Assembly (NCBI RefSeq): GCF_015714725.1
Contig: NZ_WBKM01000120.1
Coordinates: 1-37,329 of the forward strand
Source: Nostoc sp. WHI
Lineage (GTDB): Bacteria > Cyanobacteriota > Cyanobacteriia > Cyanobacteriales > Nostocaceae
Length of the DNA: 37,329 bases
Direction: 5' to 3'
The notes below the pieces were generated by a model. It saw nothing but the letters and a program-made list of their open reading frames with translations. It did no database searches and had not been told where the DNA came from. Made by a program: the position numbers and the translations under genes. Below are positions 1-7,255 of the stretch, piece after piece. Each line of letters starts with the position of its first letter. Positions within the stretch are counted from its first letter, which is position 1.

Positions 1-21
1 GCCTCCTGCCTCCTGCCTCCT
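1..21. repeat. Heptamer tandem repeat (GCCTCCT)x3 inside priA
   Basis: Three perfect GCCTCCT units at the left edge, inside the open priA frame, reading out as RRQEAGG on the coding strand. The same heptamer recurs in an intergenic stretch at 12270-12290. It is typical of Nostocales short tandemly repeated repetitive (STRR) sequences. The array may extend to the left of the window. Confidence 0.75.
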
Positions 22-1449
22 GACACTTACCCAACTTTCTAATGAAGGAGTAGCAGAGCCTAAAACTAAGGGACAATTTTCTAATTCGGCTCGCCACTGG
101 GCAACAGTGCGGGCGTGATAGGTGGGCGTGGGAGAGTCTTGCTTAAAGCTGCTGTCGTGTTCTTCATCTAAAATAATTAAACCCAAGTTAGGCAAAGGGG
201 CAAAAACAGCGCTGCGGGTACCGATCACAACTTGGGGTTCCCCGGTGAGCATTTGTCGCCACGTATCGTAACGTTCGCCGTCTGAGAGGGCGCTGTGATA
301 GACGCTGACTTTATTACCAAAGCGGGCGCGAAAACGATCAGTTAGCTGGGGTGTAAGTCCAATTTCTGGGACTAAGACGAGGGCGGATTTGCCTTGATTG
401 AGTAGGGGGGCGATCGCCTGCAAATATACTTCAGTTTTTCCCGAACCTGTTACCCCGTGCAATAAAACTTGAGCAAATCCATCTAGTGTTTGGATTGTCG
501 CTAGGGCATTAGCTTGGGCAGTATTTAAAGACTTTGGTTGATCTTGAGCTAATACAGGCCCCTGTTCTGTTCGCAATACTTCCCGTTCTTCGATGACGAT
601 GTAGCCTTTTTGAGCGATCGCTTTGAGAGTAGAGGAACTAGCATTGCAAATTTGCAATAACTCATTTTGCCACAACTCACCACCACGCCGCCGTAGCACT
701 TCCAAAATCTCTCGTTGGCGATTAGTTAAGTCCCGATCAATTGTACCTGTGAGCGTTATTGCTTTTTGCAGCTTTGGTCGAGTCAGCCGTGGCGGTTCTA
801 AATAGCTTTCTACTAAACCAAATCGCAGCAACTCACGAATTCCTCGATAAGCAGATTTGACTTTTTTTTGGAGGTAGATAAAACTGTAGTCTCCCGCCGA
901 TTGCCCTTGTAAAAGTTCCCAAATTTGCCGCGCAGTTGGAGTTAGAAAAGCTTTATGATTGGGAGTTGCTAGTAAATAACGACTCCCCTGTGTCGCCTCA
1001 CCTCTAACAAGCCGAATCCGACGCTGCGATCGCCCCAGCAACCCTGGCGGCAGAGCAACCCGGATCACTTGAATCAAAGGCGTATAGTAATATGCTGCGA
1101 CTCGATTGAGTAATTCCCAATAAGCAGTTGGGAAAAATCCAACGCTCACTATATCTTCTACTTCCCGGATTTTTTCTGGTGGTAAATCGACATTTGGTTG
1201 TGCCAGTAACCGAATGGCGATCGCTCCTAATTGTTGTGTCCCAAATGGCACGCTCAAAATATCCCCTGGTTTTATTTCTAACTGGGCTGGCAGTCGATAA
1301 GTAAATAGTCCTGTACTTCCTGGACAGTCTACCAGGACTTCAACCCACCGATTAAGAGTCGCACCTAACTTATAAGATTCACTTGGTTCTGCTACCACTA
1401 AAGGAGATAAATTTACGTCATTAATATAATACATAGTTACTGACTTCAT
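1..1449 (-). CDS. priA: Primosomal protein N' (PriA helicase), 3' end cut by window edge
   Basis: PriA is the 3'-5' superfamily 2 DNA helicase that reloads the replisome at stalled forks. The 483 visible codons hold the N-terminal 3'BD and winged-helix part (about 1-290), then Walker A GVTGSGKTE, a DEEHD Walker B box and GSATPSLES. The zinc-binding and second helicase lobes lie beyond position 1. ATG at 1449 is used; an in-frame ATG at 1434 (MYYIND...) is equally plausible because family members often start close to there. The reading frame stays open through three GCCTCCT heptamers at 1-21, just after PSLESWVS, where homologues normally continue into the second lobe. The identification is firm; whether the gene is intact cannot be judged from this window. 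Confidence 0.93.
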   Translation of the reverse strand, partial: MKSVTMYYINDVNLSPLVVAEPSESYKLGATLNRWVEVLVDCPGSTGLFTYRLPAQLEIKPGDILSVPFGTQQLGAIAIRLLAQPNVDLPPEKIREVEDIVSVGFFPTAYWELLNRVAAYYYTPLIQVIRVALPPGLLGRSQRRIRLVRGEATQGSRYLLATPNHKAFLTPTARQIWELLQGQSAGDYSFIYLQKKVKSAYRGIRELLRFGLVESYLEPPRLTRPKLQKAITLTGTIDRDLTNRQREILEVLRRRGGELWQNELLQICNASSSTLKAIAQKGYIVIEEREVLRTEQGPVLAQDQPKSLNTAQANALATIQTLDGFAQVLLHGVTGSGKTEVYLQAIAPLLNQGKSALVLVPEIGLTPQLTDRFRARFGNKVSVYHSALSDGERYDTWRQMLTGEPQVVIGTRSAVFAPLPNLGLIILDEEHDSSFKQDSPTPTYHARTVAQWRAELENCPLVLGSATPSLESWVSVRRQEAGG

Positions 1450-2275
1450 AGTTAGATATTTTACTCGCATAGCTCGTTAAAATTAACCTGGCTAACTCAA
1501 CTCTAATTTTTTGATTTTTTAGACTTAAATGGTATTACTCAATACTGTTATCCCTCATAATACTTGATAAGTTTCCTCTTTTGTAATCTACTAGACAAAT
1601 TCGGATTAACTATCTATGCAATAAATATTTGGTGCCCACTATACAAATAAAAGCATCTCGGCTCTTGCTGCAACAGTTGCTCTCTCTACTAAATAGGGAG
1701 TAGCCTTTTTCCGCCTATCGGTAGATATTCAATTCCTTCTGTATGTGAGATGCTTTTATACAAAATAAGATTATCCTGAAATCAAGCTGCCATTATTGTA
1801 ATTTATATCATGTGGATAACTTTAAATCGGGAATGCCTAACCCCAGCACCAGGTTTTCGTGTTATCCAGTCACTTCCAACGCCTCAACATTAAAATTATT
1901 TAGAAAAATATATGAAAGTTTAAGAAATTTGGATGTTAGCTGAGATTTTGATATTTGTTAAGGTTGAGAAAGTTTGAGGGAGGTTTGACATATTTGATAA
2001 TTTAGAAAAAAATGAAGAATATATCTGTTGGGAGCGTGAGAAGAAAGTTTTGTTGGGTGTCAAGGCCGGTTTAGTTATAGGTTGTATCTAACTGTAACTT
2101 ATGGGTGATAGGTAGCTCCCATATTTTATTCCTGAAGAGAAATTAGCATTAGCATAAGCTTGTATTTGGCTATATAAACGGGTGCATTCGTCCCTTAGGA
2201 AAAACTACCAAGCCTCAAATGAGTAGCTGTAACTAAGTCATGTACCAAACAAAACAACAATCCCTAAAGGAAACT
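1450..2275. other. Intergenic region between priA and the sigma factor gene
   Basis: About 826 bases, AT-rich, with no convincing gene. It must hold the divergent promoters of priA and the sigma factor gene. Apart from the inverted-repeat element at 1647-1759 I see no terminator or operator I can defend. Confidence 0.6.
1647..1759. ncRNA. Candidate structured RNA or small inverted-repeat element
   Basis: A perfect 13-bp inverted repeat (ATAAAAGCATCTC at 1647-1659, its complement at 1747-1759) closes a 113-bp unit. Inside are smaller potential hairpins: GCAAC-A-GTTGC (1670-1680), CTACT...AGTAG (around 1687-1703) and CTATCGGTAG (around 1715-1724). A closing stem around several inner hairpins suits a multibranched RNA, but a MITE-like element with terminal inverted repeats would look the same. 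There is no ORF inside. I do not recognise an RNA family, and the strand is unknown. Confidence 0.3.
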
Positions 2276-3412
2276 ATGAATATTGTTGAGTTGGCAAAAA
2301 TGGAAATACTGGAGAATACTGCTGGTAGTGAAGAACAATCACTGGATAGTTTAGATTTAATAGCAGATGAAGAACCTCCAATTGTAATAGAAAATCTGGA
2401 ATCAGAGGAACGCGATGGAGACGACATGGCGGCGGCTCGTCCTTCGGGATACAATAAAACCGAGCATGATGATGCTGTAGGCGCGTTTTTTAAAGAAATG
2501 GCGCGTTATCCACTCTTAAAAGCTGATGAAGAGGTAGAGTTAGCGCGGCGAGTCAGGTTTATAGAGGAAATTAGGGAATTACAAGCTGCTTTACACTTAA
2601 AATTAGGGCAGGAACCTAGTAAGCTAGAAGTGGCTTGTGAGCTAGAAATGACAGAAAAGCAACTAGAAAGTCGCTTGTATCAAGGTAGAGTAGCGAAACG
2701 CAAAATGATTCGCTCAAACCTGAGATTGGTAGTTTCTATTGCTAAACGATATCTAAATCGGGGAGTGCCTTTTCTGGATTTAATTCAGGAAGGAGCGATG
2801 GGTTTAAATCGCGCTACAGAAAAGTTTGATCCCGATAAAGGATATAAGTTTTCTACCTACGCCTATTGGTGGATTAGACAAGCAATTACAAGAGCGATCG
2901 CTAACGATGCGCGGACAATCCGGCTACCTATTCATATTGTTGAAAAGCTTAACAAGCTGAAAAAAGCACAACGGGAACTCAAGCAAAAACTCTGTCGTAA
3001 CCCCACCGAAGGCGAAATGGCAGAAGCTTTGGAAATTAGTGTTCATCAACTACGCCAACTCCAACAACTACGCCGTCAAGCACTTTCTCTTAACCACCGT
3101 GTTGGTAAAGAAGAAGATACGGAATTGATGGATTTGCTAGAAGATGAAGACAACTTATCTCCAGAAGCAAAAATGAACGAAAACATGATGCGTCAGGAGA
3201 TTTGGGAAGTATTAGGTGACGTATTAACTCCACGGGAGAAAGATGTGATTTCTCTACGTTATGGTTTGACAACCAGCGAACCCTGTACCTTGGAAGAAGT
3301 TGGCAATATGTTCAATCTTTCTCGTGAGCGAGTGCGACAAATTCAAAGCAAAGCCATGCGGAAATTGCGGCGTCCCCACATAGCTAAACGCTTAAAAGGT
3401 TGGTTAATCTAA
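2276..3412 (+). CDS. sigC: Group 2 RNA polymerase sigma-70 factor, SigC-like
   Basis: A non-essential primary-type sigma factor that directs RNA polymerase to stress- or nutrient-responsive promoters. After an acidic, poorly conserved N-terminus comes region 1.2 (DDAVGAFFKEMARYPLL), region 2 (NLRLVVSIAKRYLNRG, FLDLIQEGAMGLNRA, FSTYAYWWIRQAITRAI), region 3 (RTIRLPIHIVEKLNKL) and region 4 with the helix-turn-helix CTLEEVGNMFNLSRERVRQIQSKAM. It ends ...RLKGWLI like SigC proteins of filamentous cyanobacteria. ATG 2276 is preferred because AAGG lies five bases upstream; an in-frame ATG at 2240 without Shine-Dalgarno would add 12 residues. Sigma identity is certain. The SigC assignment rests on remembered similarity and needs a tree. 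Confidence 0.9.
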   Translation: MNIVELAKMEILENTAGSEEQSLDSLDLIADEEPPIVIENLESEERDGDDMAAARPSGYNKTEHDDAVGAFFKEMARYPLLKADEEVELARRVRFIEEIRELQAALHLKLGQEPSKLEVACELEMTEKQLESRLYQGRVAKRKMIRSNLRLVVSIAKRYLNRGVPFLDLIQEGAMGLNRATEKFDPDKGYKFSTYAYWWIRQAITRAIANDARTIRLPIHIVEKLNKLKKAQRELKQKLCRNPTEGEMAEALEISVHQLRQLQQLRRQALSLNHRVGKEEDTELMDLLEDEDNLSPEAKMNENMMRQEIWEVLGDVLTPREKDVISLRYGLTTSEPCTLEEVGNMFNLSRERVRQIQSKAMRKLRRPHIAKRLKGWLI

Positions 3413-3833
3413 AAATTTAACCCCACAATGGACACCTAATACCAAATTAGGATAAATGCTATTGTTTGAGATTACTGAAACAGTTTTTGGTAAAAGCTTT
3501 TAATCCAAAATCCGTCTTAAAAAGTTTGCCACGGAGGGAAACCCTCCATACACGCCAATTCTCACAACGGAGGAACCCCCACAAGCGACTGGCTCAACTT
3601 TTGTCTATAACACGCTACGCGATCGCAAAATCTAAAATTGGTATGACACCTGACTTAATTAGCTCCAGTAACGAATTTAGGAGCTTGTATCTGTATATTT
3701 TTTGAGCTTTAGCGATCGCAATCTGCAAAACTGGGTGTTTTGTACCTTTTTTCGGCTTTTGTTTAGTCATTAGTCAAAAAAACTTGCACACTTGCCTATA
3801 GAATATGGACTATGAACTATAGACTATGGACTA
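3413..3833. repeat. Intergenic region with CGGAGG-type interspersed repeat
   Basis: About 420 bases without a credible gene. CCTAAT/ATTAGG at 3435-3451 forms a weak hairpin just behind the sigma factor gene but has no T run. At 3526-3625 lies an interspersed Nostoc-type repeat built round the hairpin GGAGGG-AAA-CCCTCC (3533-3547), followed by an ACGGAGGAA copy. Short direct repeats of GGACTATGAACTATAGACTA type lie at 3806-3833, directly before the next start codon. Confidence 0.5.
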
Positions 3834-4328
3834 ATGACTTCGCATAACAATTTGATTTTGCGTTTTGCTGAACCAGCTGATTACAGCGTACTATTTAAAT
3901 TAATTCAGGGGCTTGCAGATTATGAAAAATTATCTCACGCTATCACTGGTAATGCTCTAGAACTTAAGGAACATTTGTTTGGTTCGCACAGGTATATAGA
4001 AGCAATTTTAGCAGAATCTGCGGGTCAAGCTGTTGGTTTTGCCCTATTTTTTCATAATTATTCAACATTTCTAACTAAGCCAGGAATTTATCTGGAAGAT
4101 TTATTTGTTTTACCAGAATATCGTAGGCAAGGTATTGGTAAAGCTCTCATTACTAAAGTAGCCCAAATAGCTGTAGAAAGGAATTGTGGGCGATTAGAGT
4201 GGAGTGTGTTGGATTGGAACGAATCAGCCCAAGAATTTTACCGTAGTATGGGAGCATCTATATTAGATGATTGGCGAATTTGTCGTGTTACAGAAGATGC
4301 GCTGACTAAGTTGGGGGCTGTTAACTAA
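3834..4328 (+). CDS. GNAT family N-acetyltransferase (SSAT/thialysine acetyltransferase-like)
   Basis: A 164-residue single-domain Gcn5-related acetyltransferase. The acetyl-CoA motif A is YLEDLFVLPEYRRQGIGKAL (about 86-104) with the RRQGIG pyrophosphate loop. The downstream LEWSVLDWNESAQEFYRSMGA stretch is the usual motif B with the conserved asparagine and tyrosine. The ...WSVLDWN..A..FY...GA...DDW pattern is closest to the spermidine/spermine and thialysine acetyltransferase subfamily, so a small amine is the likely substrate; this is inferred from the family. It sits alone between repeat-rich spacers, so context gives no further clue. Confidence 0.85.
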   Translation: MTSHNNLILRFAEPADYSVLFKLIQGLADYEKLSHAITGNALELKEHLFGSHRYIEAILAESAGQAVGFALFFHNYSTFLTKPGIYLEDLFVLPEYRRQGIGKALITKVAQIAVERNCGRLEWSVLDWNESAQEFYRSMGASILDDWRICRVTEDALTKLGAVN

Positions 4329-4452
4329 ACAACAAAGGATGAAGTATAAAGCGAGACAATTTTTATTTTTAATATTTCATCCTTAAACGTTATTATTCCT
4401 TAGTTATAAACTATAAAAATTTATATATAAGTAGCTATACAAAAATATTTAC

Positions 4453-4517
4453 AGTCATTGCGAAGGTCGTGAAGCAATCGTAGGGCTTGGGATTGATTCA
4501 CGACCTTCGCAATGACT
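4453..4517. repeat. Long palindromic repeat (about 27-bp stem)
   Basis: A near-perfect hairpin. The first 21 bases (4453-4473, core CATTGCGAAGGTCGTGAA) are exactly complementary to 4497-4517, and the stem continues inward with one mismatch to CAATC/GATTG, leaving a loop of about 11 bases. It lies between two genes on the same strand. The CATTGCGA...GCAATC pattern resembles REP-type palindromes found in many bacteria. Confidence 0.75.
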
Positions 4518-4675
4518 TTGTATAATTAATTCTGTACGATTACTTATTTGTATTTTAATCATCAGCGTAAATGCAAAACAGTTTGTTCTTAAATATGGCT
4601 CCGTACCAACAAACCTAAATCTCAAAACTTGAACATTCAAAATTCAAAAAATTTTAGGGTTAAGTTTGACAGATG

Positions 4676-4706
4676 GTCATTTGACTATGGCAGCGACTCA
4701 AATGAC
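4676..4706. promoter_or_regulatory. Inverted repeat upstream of petJ, possible operator
   Basis: A perfect 9-bp inverted repeat, GTCATTTGA (4676-4684) and TCAAATGAC (4698-4706), with a 13-base spacer. It ends 32 bases before the petJ start codon. Cytochrome c6 genes are commonly repressed when copper allows plastocyanin use, so a repressor site here is reasonable, but I cannot assign the motif to a regulator. Confidence 0.4.
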
Positions 4707-4738
4707 AATTATGGAGGATATTGCACAGGGAACACGAA

Positions 4739-5074
4739 ATGAAAAAGATTATTACTGTAATGCTGTTAGGCATAGCAATCTTCACCTTTGCCTTCAGTAG
4801 TCCAGCTTTGGCAGCAGATACTGTTAGTGGAGCTAAAGTATTTAGTGCTAATTGTGCTTCTTGTCATGCGGGTGGCAAGAATCTGGTTCAAGCGCAGAAA
4901 ACATTGAAGAAAGATGCTTTAGAAAAGTATGGTTTCTACTCAGTAGAGGCGATTATTGCCCAGGTTACTAATGGTAAAAATGCTATGCCTGCTTTCAAAG
5001 GTCGTTTAAAATCTAACCAGATTGAAGATGTTGCTGCTTATGTGCTTTCACAAGCAGATAATGACTGGAAGTAG
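4739..5074 (+). CDS. petJ: Cytochrome c6 precursor
   Basis: Soluble thylakoid-lumen c-type cytochrome that carries electrons from cytochrome b6f to photosystem I or terminal oxidase, replacing plastocyanin when copper is scarce. The signal peptide [19 protein letters not shown]...ALA ends at residue 25. The mature 86-residue protein is the family's usual length, with the haem attachment motif CASCH and the axial methionine in NAMPAF. ATG 4739 is chosen because it gives a normal signal peptide and AGGG lies 8 bases upstream; an in-frame TTG at 4721 would add six residues. A strong terminator follows at 5101-5136, so it is probably a single-gene unit. Confidence 0.95.
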   Translation: MKKIITVMLLGIAIFTFAFSSPALAADTVSGAKVFSANCASCHAGGKNLVQAQKTLKKDALEKYGFYSVEAIIAQVTNGKNAMPAFKGRLKSNQIEDVAAYVLSQADNDWK

Positions 5075-5100
5075 GCTAAAATCTAACTTTAACAATTAAT

Positions 5101-5136
5101 AATTCGCGGGACAAAAGCCCCGCGAATTTTGTTTCT
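5101..5136 (+). terminator. Rho-independent terminator of petJ
   Basis: A 10-bp perfect stem AATTCGCGGG (5101-5110) / CCCGCGAATT (5119-5128), loop ACAAAAGC, followed by the T-rich tail TTGTTTCTG. It starts 26 bases after the petJ stop codon. Confidence 0.85.
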
Positions 5137-5177
5137 GTCGAAATTTAAAATAGGATGCTTATACCAATACGCTTGGG

Positions 5178-5222
5178 TTAAGATCCCCCCGCCTGCGGCG
5201 ACCCCCTTTTTAAGGGGGTAAA
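5178..5222. repeat. Interspersed palindromic repeat (ACCCCC...GGGGGT)
   Basis: CCCCCCGCCTGCGGCGACCC followed by the hairpin ACCCCCTTTTTAAGGGGGT (about 5203-5221). This is a common Nostoc-type intergenic element. It abuts the 5' end of the gene remnant at 5241-5402 and may mark where that gene was cut. Confidence 0.55.
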
Positions 5223-5240
5223 AGAGATATAGCAAATGAT

Positions 5241-5402
5241 AACCAGTGCAGAAACGATCTGCAAGAAATATCTAACTCAATTTATCAATATATAGAGCAT
5301 ATAGCAAATGCAGAAGTAGTTACATTTATAACTTCTGAAGGTTATTTTGATTGTGATTATATAAAACAGTTTCTTAAAGAAGAAGTTTCAAAAGAAAACT
5401 AA
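5241..5402 (+). pseudogene. Fragment of a small unidentified gene (3' end only)
   Basis: The frame reads NQCRNDLQEISNSIYQYIEH... and ends ...TSEGYFDCDYIKQFLKEEVSKEN before TAA at 5400. Composition and the amphipathic pattern look protein-coding, but there is no start codon in frame before an upstream stop, and the 5' side runs straight into a palindromic repeat. I take it as the C-terminal remnant of a gene truncated by repeat insertion. No family recognised. Confidence 0.3.
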
Positions 5403-5539
5403 ATTCCCTTCCATATCTGCAAGAGACTTTCCAGCAAGCTTATCCCCTAATCAATTTGAGCATCATAATCTTTGTAGTCTGAAGTGAGGCATAGAATGGT
5501 ATGGCCTATTGATCTGAAAAGTGACGTAAAATAGCTACT

Positions 5540-5836
5540 ATGAGAGCTAAGATTGAAAATAAAGTACTTTTTATCCACCACGAGGATTTGCCAGAGTTTA
5601 AAAAGGGTGGTTCGGTGGTGAGAAATTCATATTTCTGGGCATTACGTTCAATTGCTGGTAAAGCTTCGCGTTATCGTGATTGGGAATACGAACCGGAGGT
5701 TTGGCTGGCGCTTTCACGAATGCTTTTATCGTTTGCTGAATCTGGGTATTTGGGTCATAGAGAGACTATGTTAGAGTTTCCCTTATCTCAAGGGGAAATT
5801 CCGCATGTATTGCGAGATGTGTCCACTTGGGAGTAA
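5540..5836 (+). CDS. Hypothetical protein, 98 aa
   Basis: I do not recognise this family. It is a soluble, slightly acidic protein with no signal peptide or membrane segment; the middle (SYFWALRSIAGKASRYRDWEYEPEVWLALSRMLLSFAESGYLG) is likely alpha-helical and rich in aromatic residues. The start ATG has no clear Shine-Dalgarno. The gene lies downstream of a gene remnant and just ahead of the convergent cupin gene. Codon use resembles its neighbours, so it may be a real small gene, but a remnant is possible. Confidence 0.5.
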   Translation: MRAKIENKVLFIHHEDLPEFKKGGSVVRNSYFWALRSIAGKASRYRDWEYEPEVWLALSRMLLSFAESGYLGHRETMLEFPLSQGEIPHVLRDVSTWE

Positions 5837-5932
5837 TAACCTACTTGTATGACTTTTGAAAAGGAGATGAACCAACTGAAACTAGAAAGCTTGCAACAGG
5901 AAATTAAATTGTTATGCTGCGATCGCTTCACA

Positions 5933-6409
5933 TTAAATCTGCTGCTTGCCAACCCAACTAACTCGCTTTTGGACACCAAAGCCATCTTGAATGGTATGGT
6001 CTGGGTAAGAACCTACTCGTGACTGAATCACAATCCAGCACAAATCCTCAGTATTTGAAGTATTTCGCATACAGCGTTCTCCCTCAGGATCTACTCGCAC
6101 GACGGTTCCTTCACCTACAGGAAACACACAATCATCGACCTGAAACTCACCTTTCCCCTGAACAAAGACATAAATTTCCTCATTTAAACGATGCTTGTGA
6201 TAGAAGGGCACGGATGTCTTAGGGGGAAGGTTATTAAATGAAATTTCGGCACTTGAGAGATCAAGAATCTGCTTCAGAAATACCTTACCCTCTAACTTTA
6301 TCGGGACTTCTGGAGCCTCAAAAATAAACTGCCGCAATTGGGAAAATCGTCCCAAATCAGTCACAGCAAAGTTTTGCCCAGTTTTAGCAGTTGGTGCGAA
6401 TTGAGCCAT
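5933..6409 (-). CDS. Cupin-domain protein
   Basis: A single-domain cupin of 158 residues. Cupin motif 1 is seen as PFYHKHRLNEEIYVFVQGKGEFQVDD (two histidines, a glutamate and the G spacing that bind a metal); motif 2 follows as P-x-GEGTVVRVDPEGERCMRNTSN. The second-motif histidine is not obvious, so metal binding may be incomplete. The substrate is unknown; related small cupins are often dioxygenase-like, isomerase-like or simple binding proteins. ATG 6409 is preceded by TGAGGT at a good spacing. It is divergent from the HxlR regulator at 6504, with operator-like palindromes between, so it is most likely that regulator's target. Confidence 0.8.
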   Translation of the reverse strand: MAQFAPTAKTGQNFAVTDLGRFSQLRQFIFEAPEVPIKLEGKVFLKQILDLSSAEISFNNLPPKTSVPFYHKHRLNEEIYVFVQGKGEFQVDDCVFPVGEGTVVRVDPEGERCMRNTSNTEDLCWIVIQSRVGSYPDHTIQDGFGVQKRVSWVGKQQI

Positions 6410-6432
6410 TATAACCTCATTCAATTTTTAAG

Positions 6433-6482
6433 TTGCAAACTGCAAGTTAATATAACGGATATTACTTGTAAAATGCAAGTAA
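6433..6482. promoter_or_regulatory. Paired palindromes in the cupin/HxlR intergenic region
   Basis: Two related inverted repeats lie in the 94-base gap between divergent genes: TTGCA-AAC-TGCAA (6433-6445) and TTACTTG-TAAAATG-CAAGTAA (6462-6482). A further CCTGCAAA half-site follows. HxlR-family proteins bind such AT-rich dyads as dimers, so these are good candidates for autoregulation and control of the cupin gene. Confidence 0.6.
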
Positions 6483-6503
6483 CCTGCAAATCTAGTTTTG
6501 CCA

Positions 6504-6854
6504 ATGATTGAATCTCGCCGTTCACCCTGTCCAATTGCTTGTTCGCTTGATTTAATCGGCGATCGCTGGACACTTCTGGTTATTCGAGACATGATGTTTT
6601 TTGGAAAACAACGTTTTGAAGAGTTTTTAGAATCCCCTGAAGGAATTTCAAGCAATATTCTGGCAAATCGCCTTAAGTCTCTCGAAGAGATGGGCTTAGT
6701 GGAAAAACAGCCATACAGCAACCATCCTCGTCGAATGAACTATCAATTAACAGAACGGGGAAAAAGTCTTCGCCCTGTATTAAAAGTGATGACTGCTTGG
6801 GGACTAAAGCATATTTCTGACACAAAGATTCCCGATGGAATGGCACTAAGTTAA
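6504..6854 (+). CDS. HxlR-family winged-helix transcriptional regulator
   Basis: A 116-residue MarR/HxlR-type repressor or activator. The family signature CPIACSLDLIGDRWTLLVIRDMMFFGKQRFEEF is followed by the recognition helix region ISSNILANRLKSLEEMGLVEKQPY and the wing PRRMNYQLTERGKSLRPVL. The cysteine in the N-terminal CP motif is where redox-sensing members react with quinones or electrophiles, so a redox or reactive-compound signal is possible. ATG 6504 is used; an in-frame TTG six bases upstream is less likely. Divergent from the cupin gene. Confidence 0.9.
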   Translation: MIESRRSPCPIACSLDLIGDRWTLLVIRDMMFFGKQRFEEFLESPEGISSNILANRLKSLEEMGLVEKQPYSNHPRRMNYQLTERGKSLRPVLKVMTAWGLKHISDTKIPDGMALS

Positions 6855-6875
6855 GATACAGCCCTTGCCCTGACT

Positions 6876-6986
6876 GGTTCCCAGCCTGGAGGCTGGGAAT
6901 CCTATTGGGAGGCTCCGCCTCCTCTTTCTTGACGAGAGGCAGAGCCTCTCAGAATACATTCCCAGTCTAAGACTGGGAACGAGGTG
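6876..6986. repeat. Composite palindromic repeat, four hairpins in series
   Basis: Four consecutive inverted repeats: TTCCCAGCCT/AGGCTGGGAA (6878-6899), GGAGGC/GCCTCC (6908-6922), GAGAGGC/GCCTCTC (about 6934-6950) and TTCCCAGTCT/AGACTGGGAA (around 6959-6979). It starts 22 bases after the HxlR gene stop and could stop transcription. The rest of the spacer to 7255 shows no gene. Confidence 0.7.
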
Positions 6987-7255
6987 ACACAAGCCTTTGG
7001 GCTTTTCTTAGTACCATTCGATTCCCGATGATGGGCAGTCTGGTATGTAAAAGTGGCGGGCAGCGATCGCCTGTTTGATTACAGGTATAGCTTGGGGATT
7101 GACATCTAACTCATCCAGCCCCAAACCTCATAAAATCGGTGTTTAGAAGGTTAATTTTACAGCTATTTTCAGATAAACATACCATTGTGTATTAAATATT
7201 TAGTGAAGGATTCAATAACCACCCGTTGTAGTATGATTGTGGTTTTTTAATACTA

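Noticed and set aside
3466..3705. 79-residue plus-strand frame behind the sigma factor gene
   Set aside because: Runs through an interspersed CGGAGG repeat and a HIP1 site; the peptide is basic and of random appearance.
5849..6025. Plus-strand frame MTFEKEMNQLKLESLQQEIK...
   Set aside because: 58 codons, its second half lies antisense to the cupin gene, no recognisable family; at best the 5' remnant of a gene.
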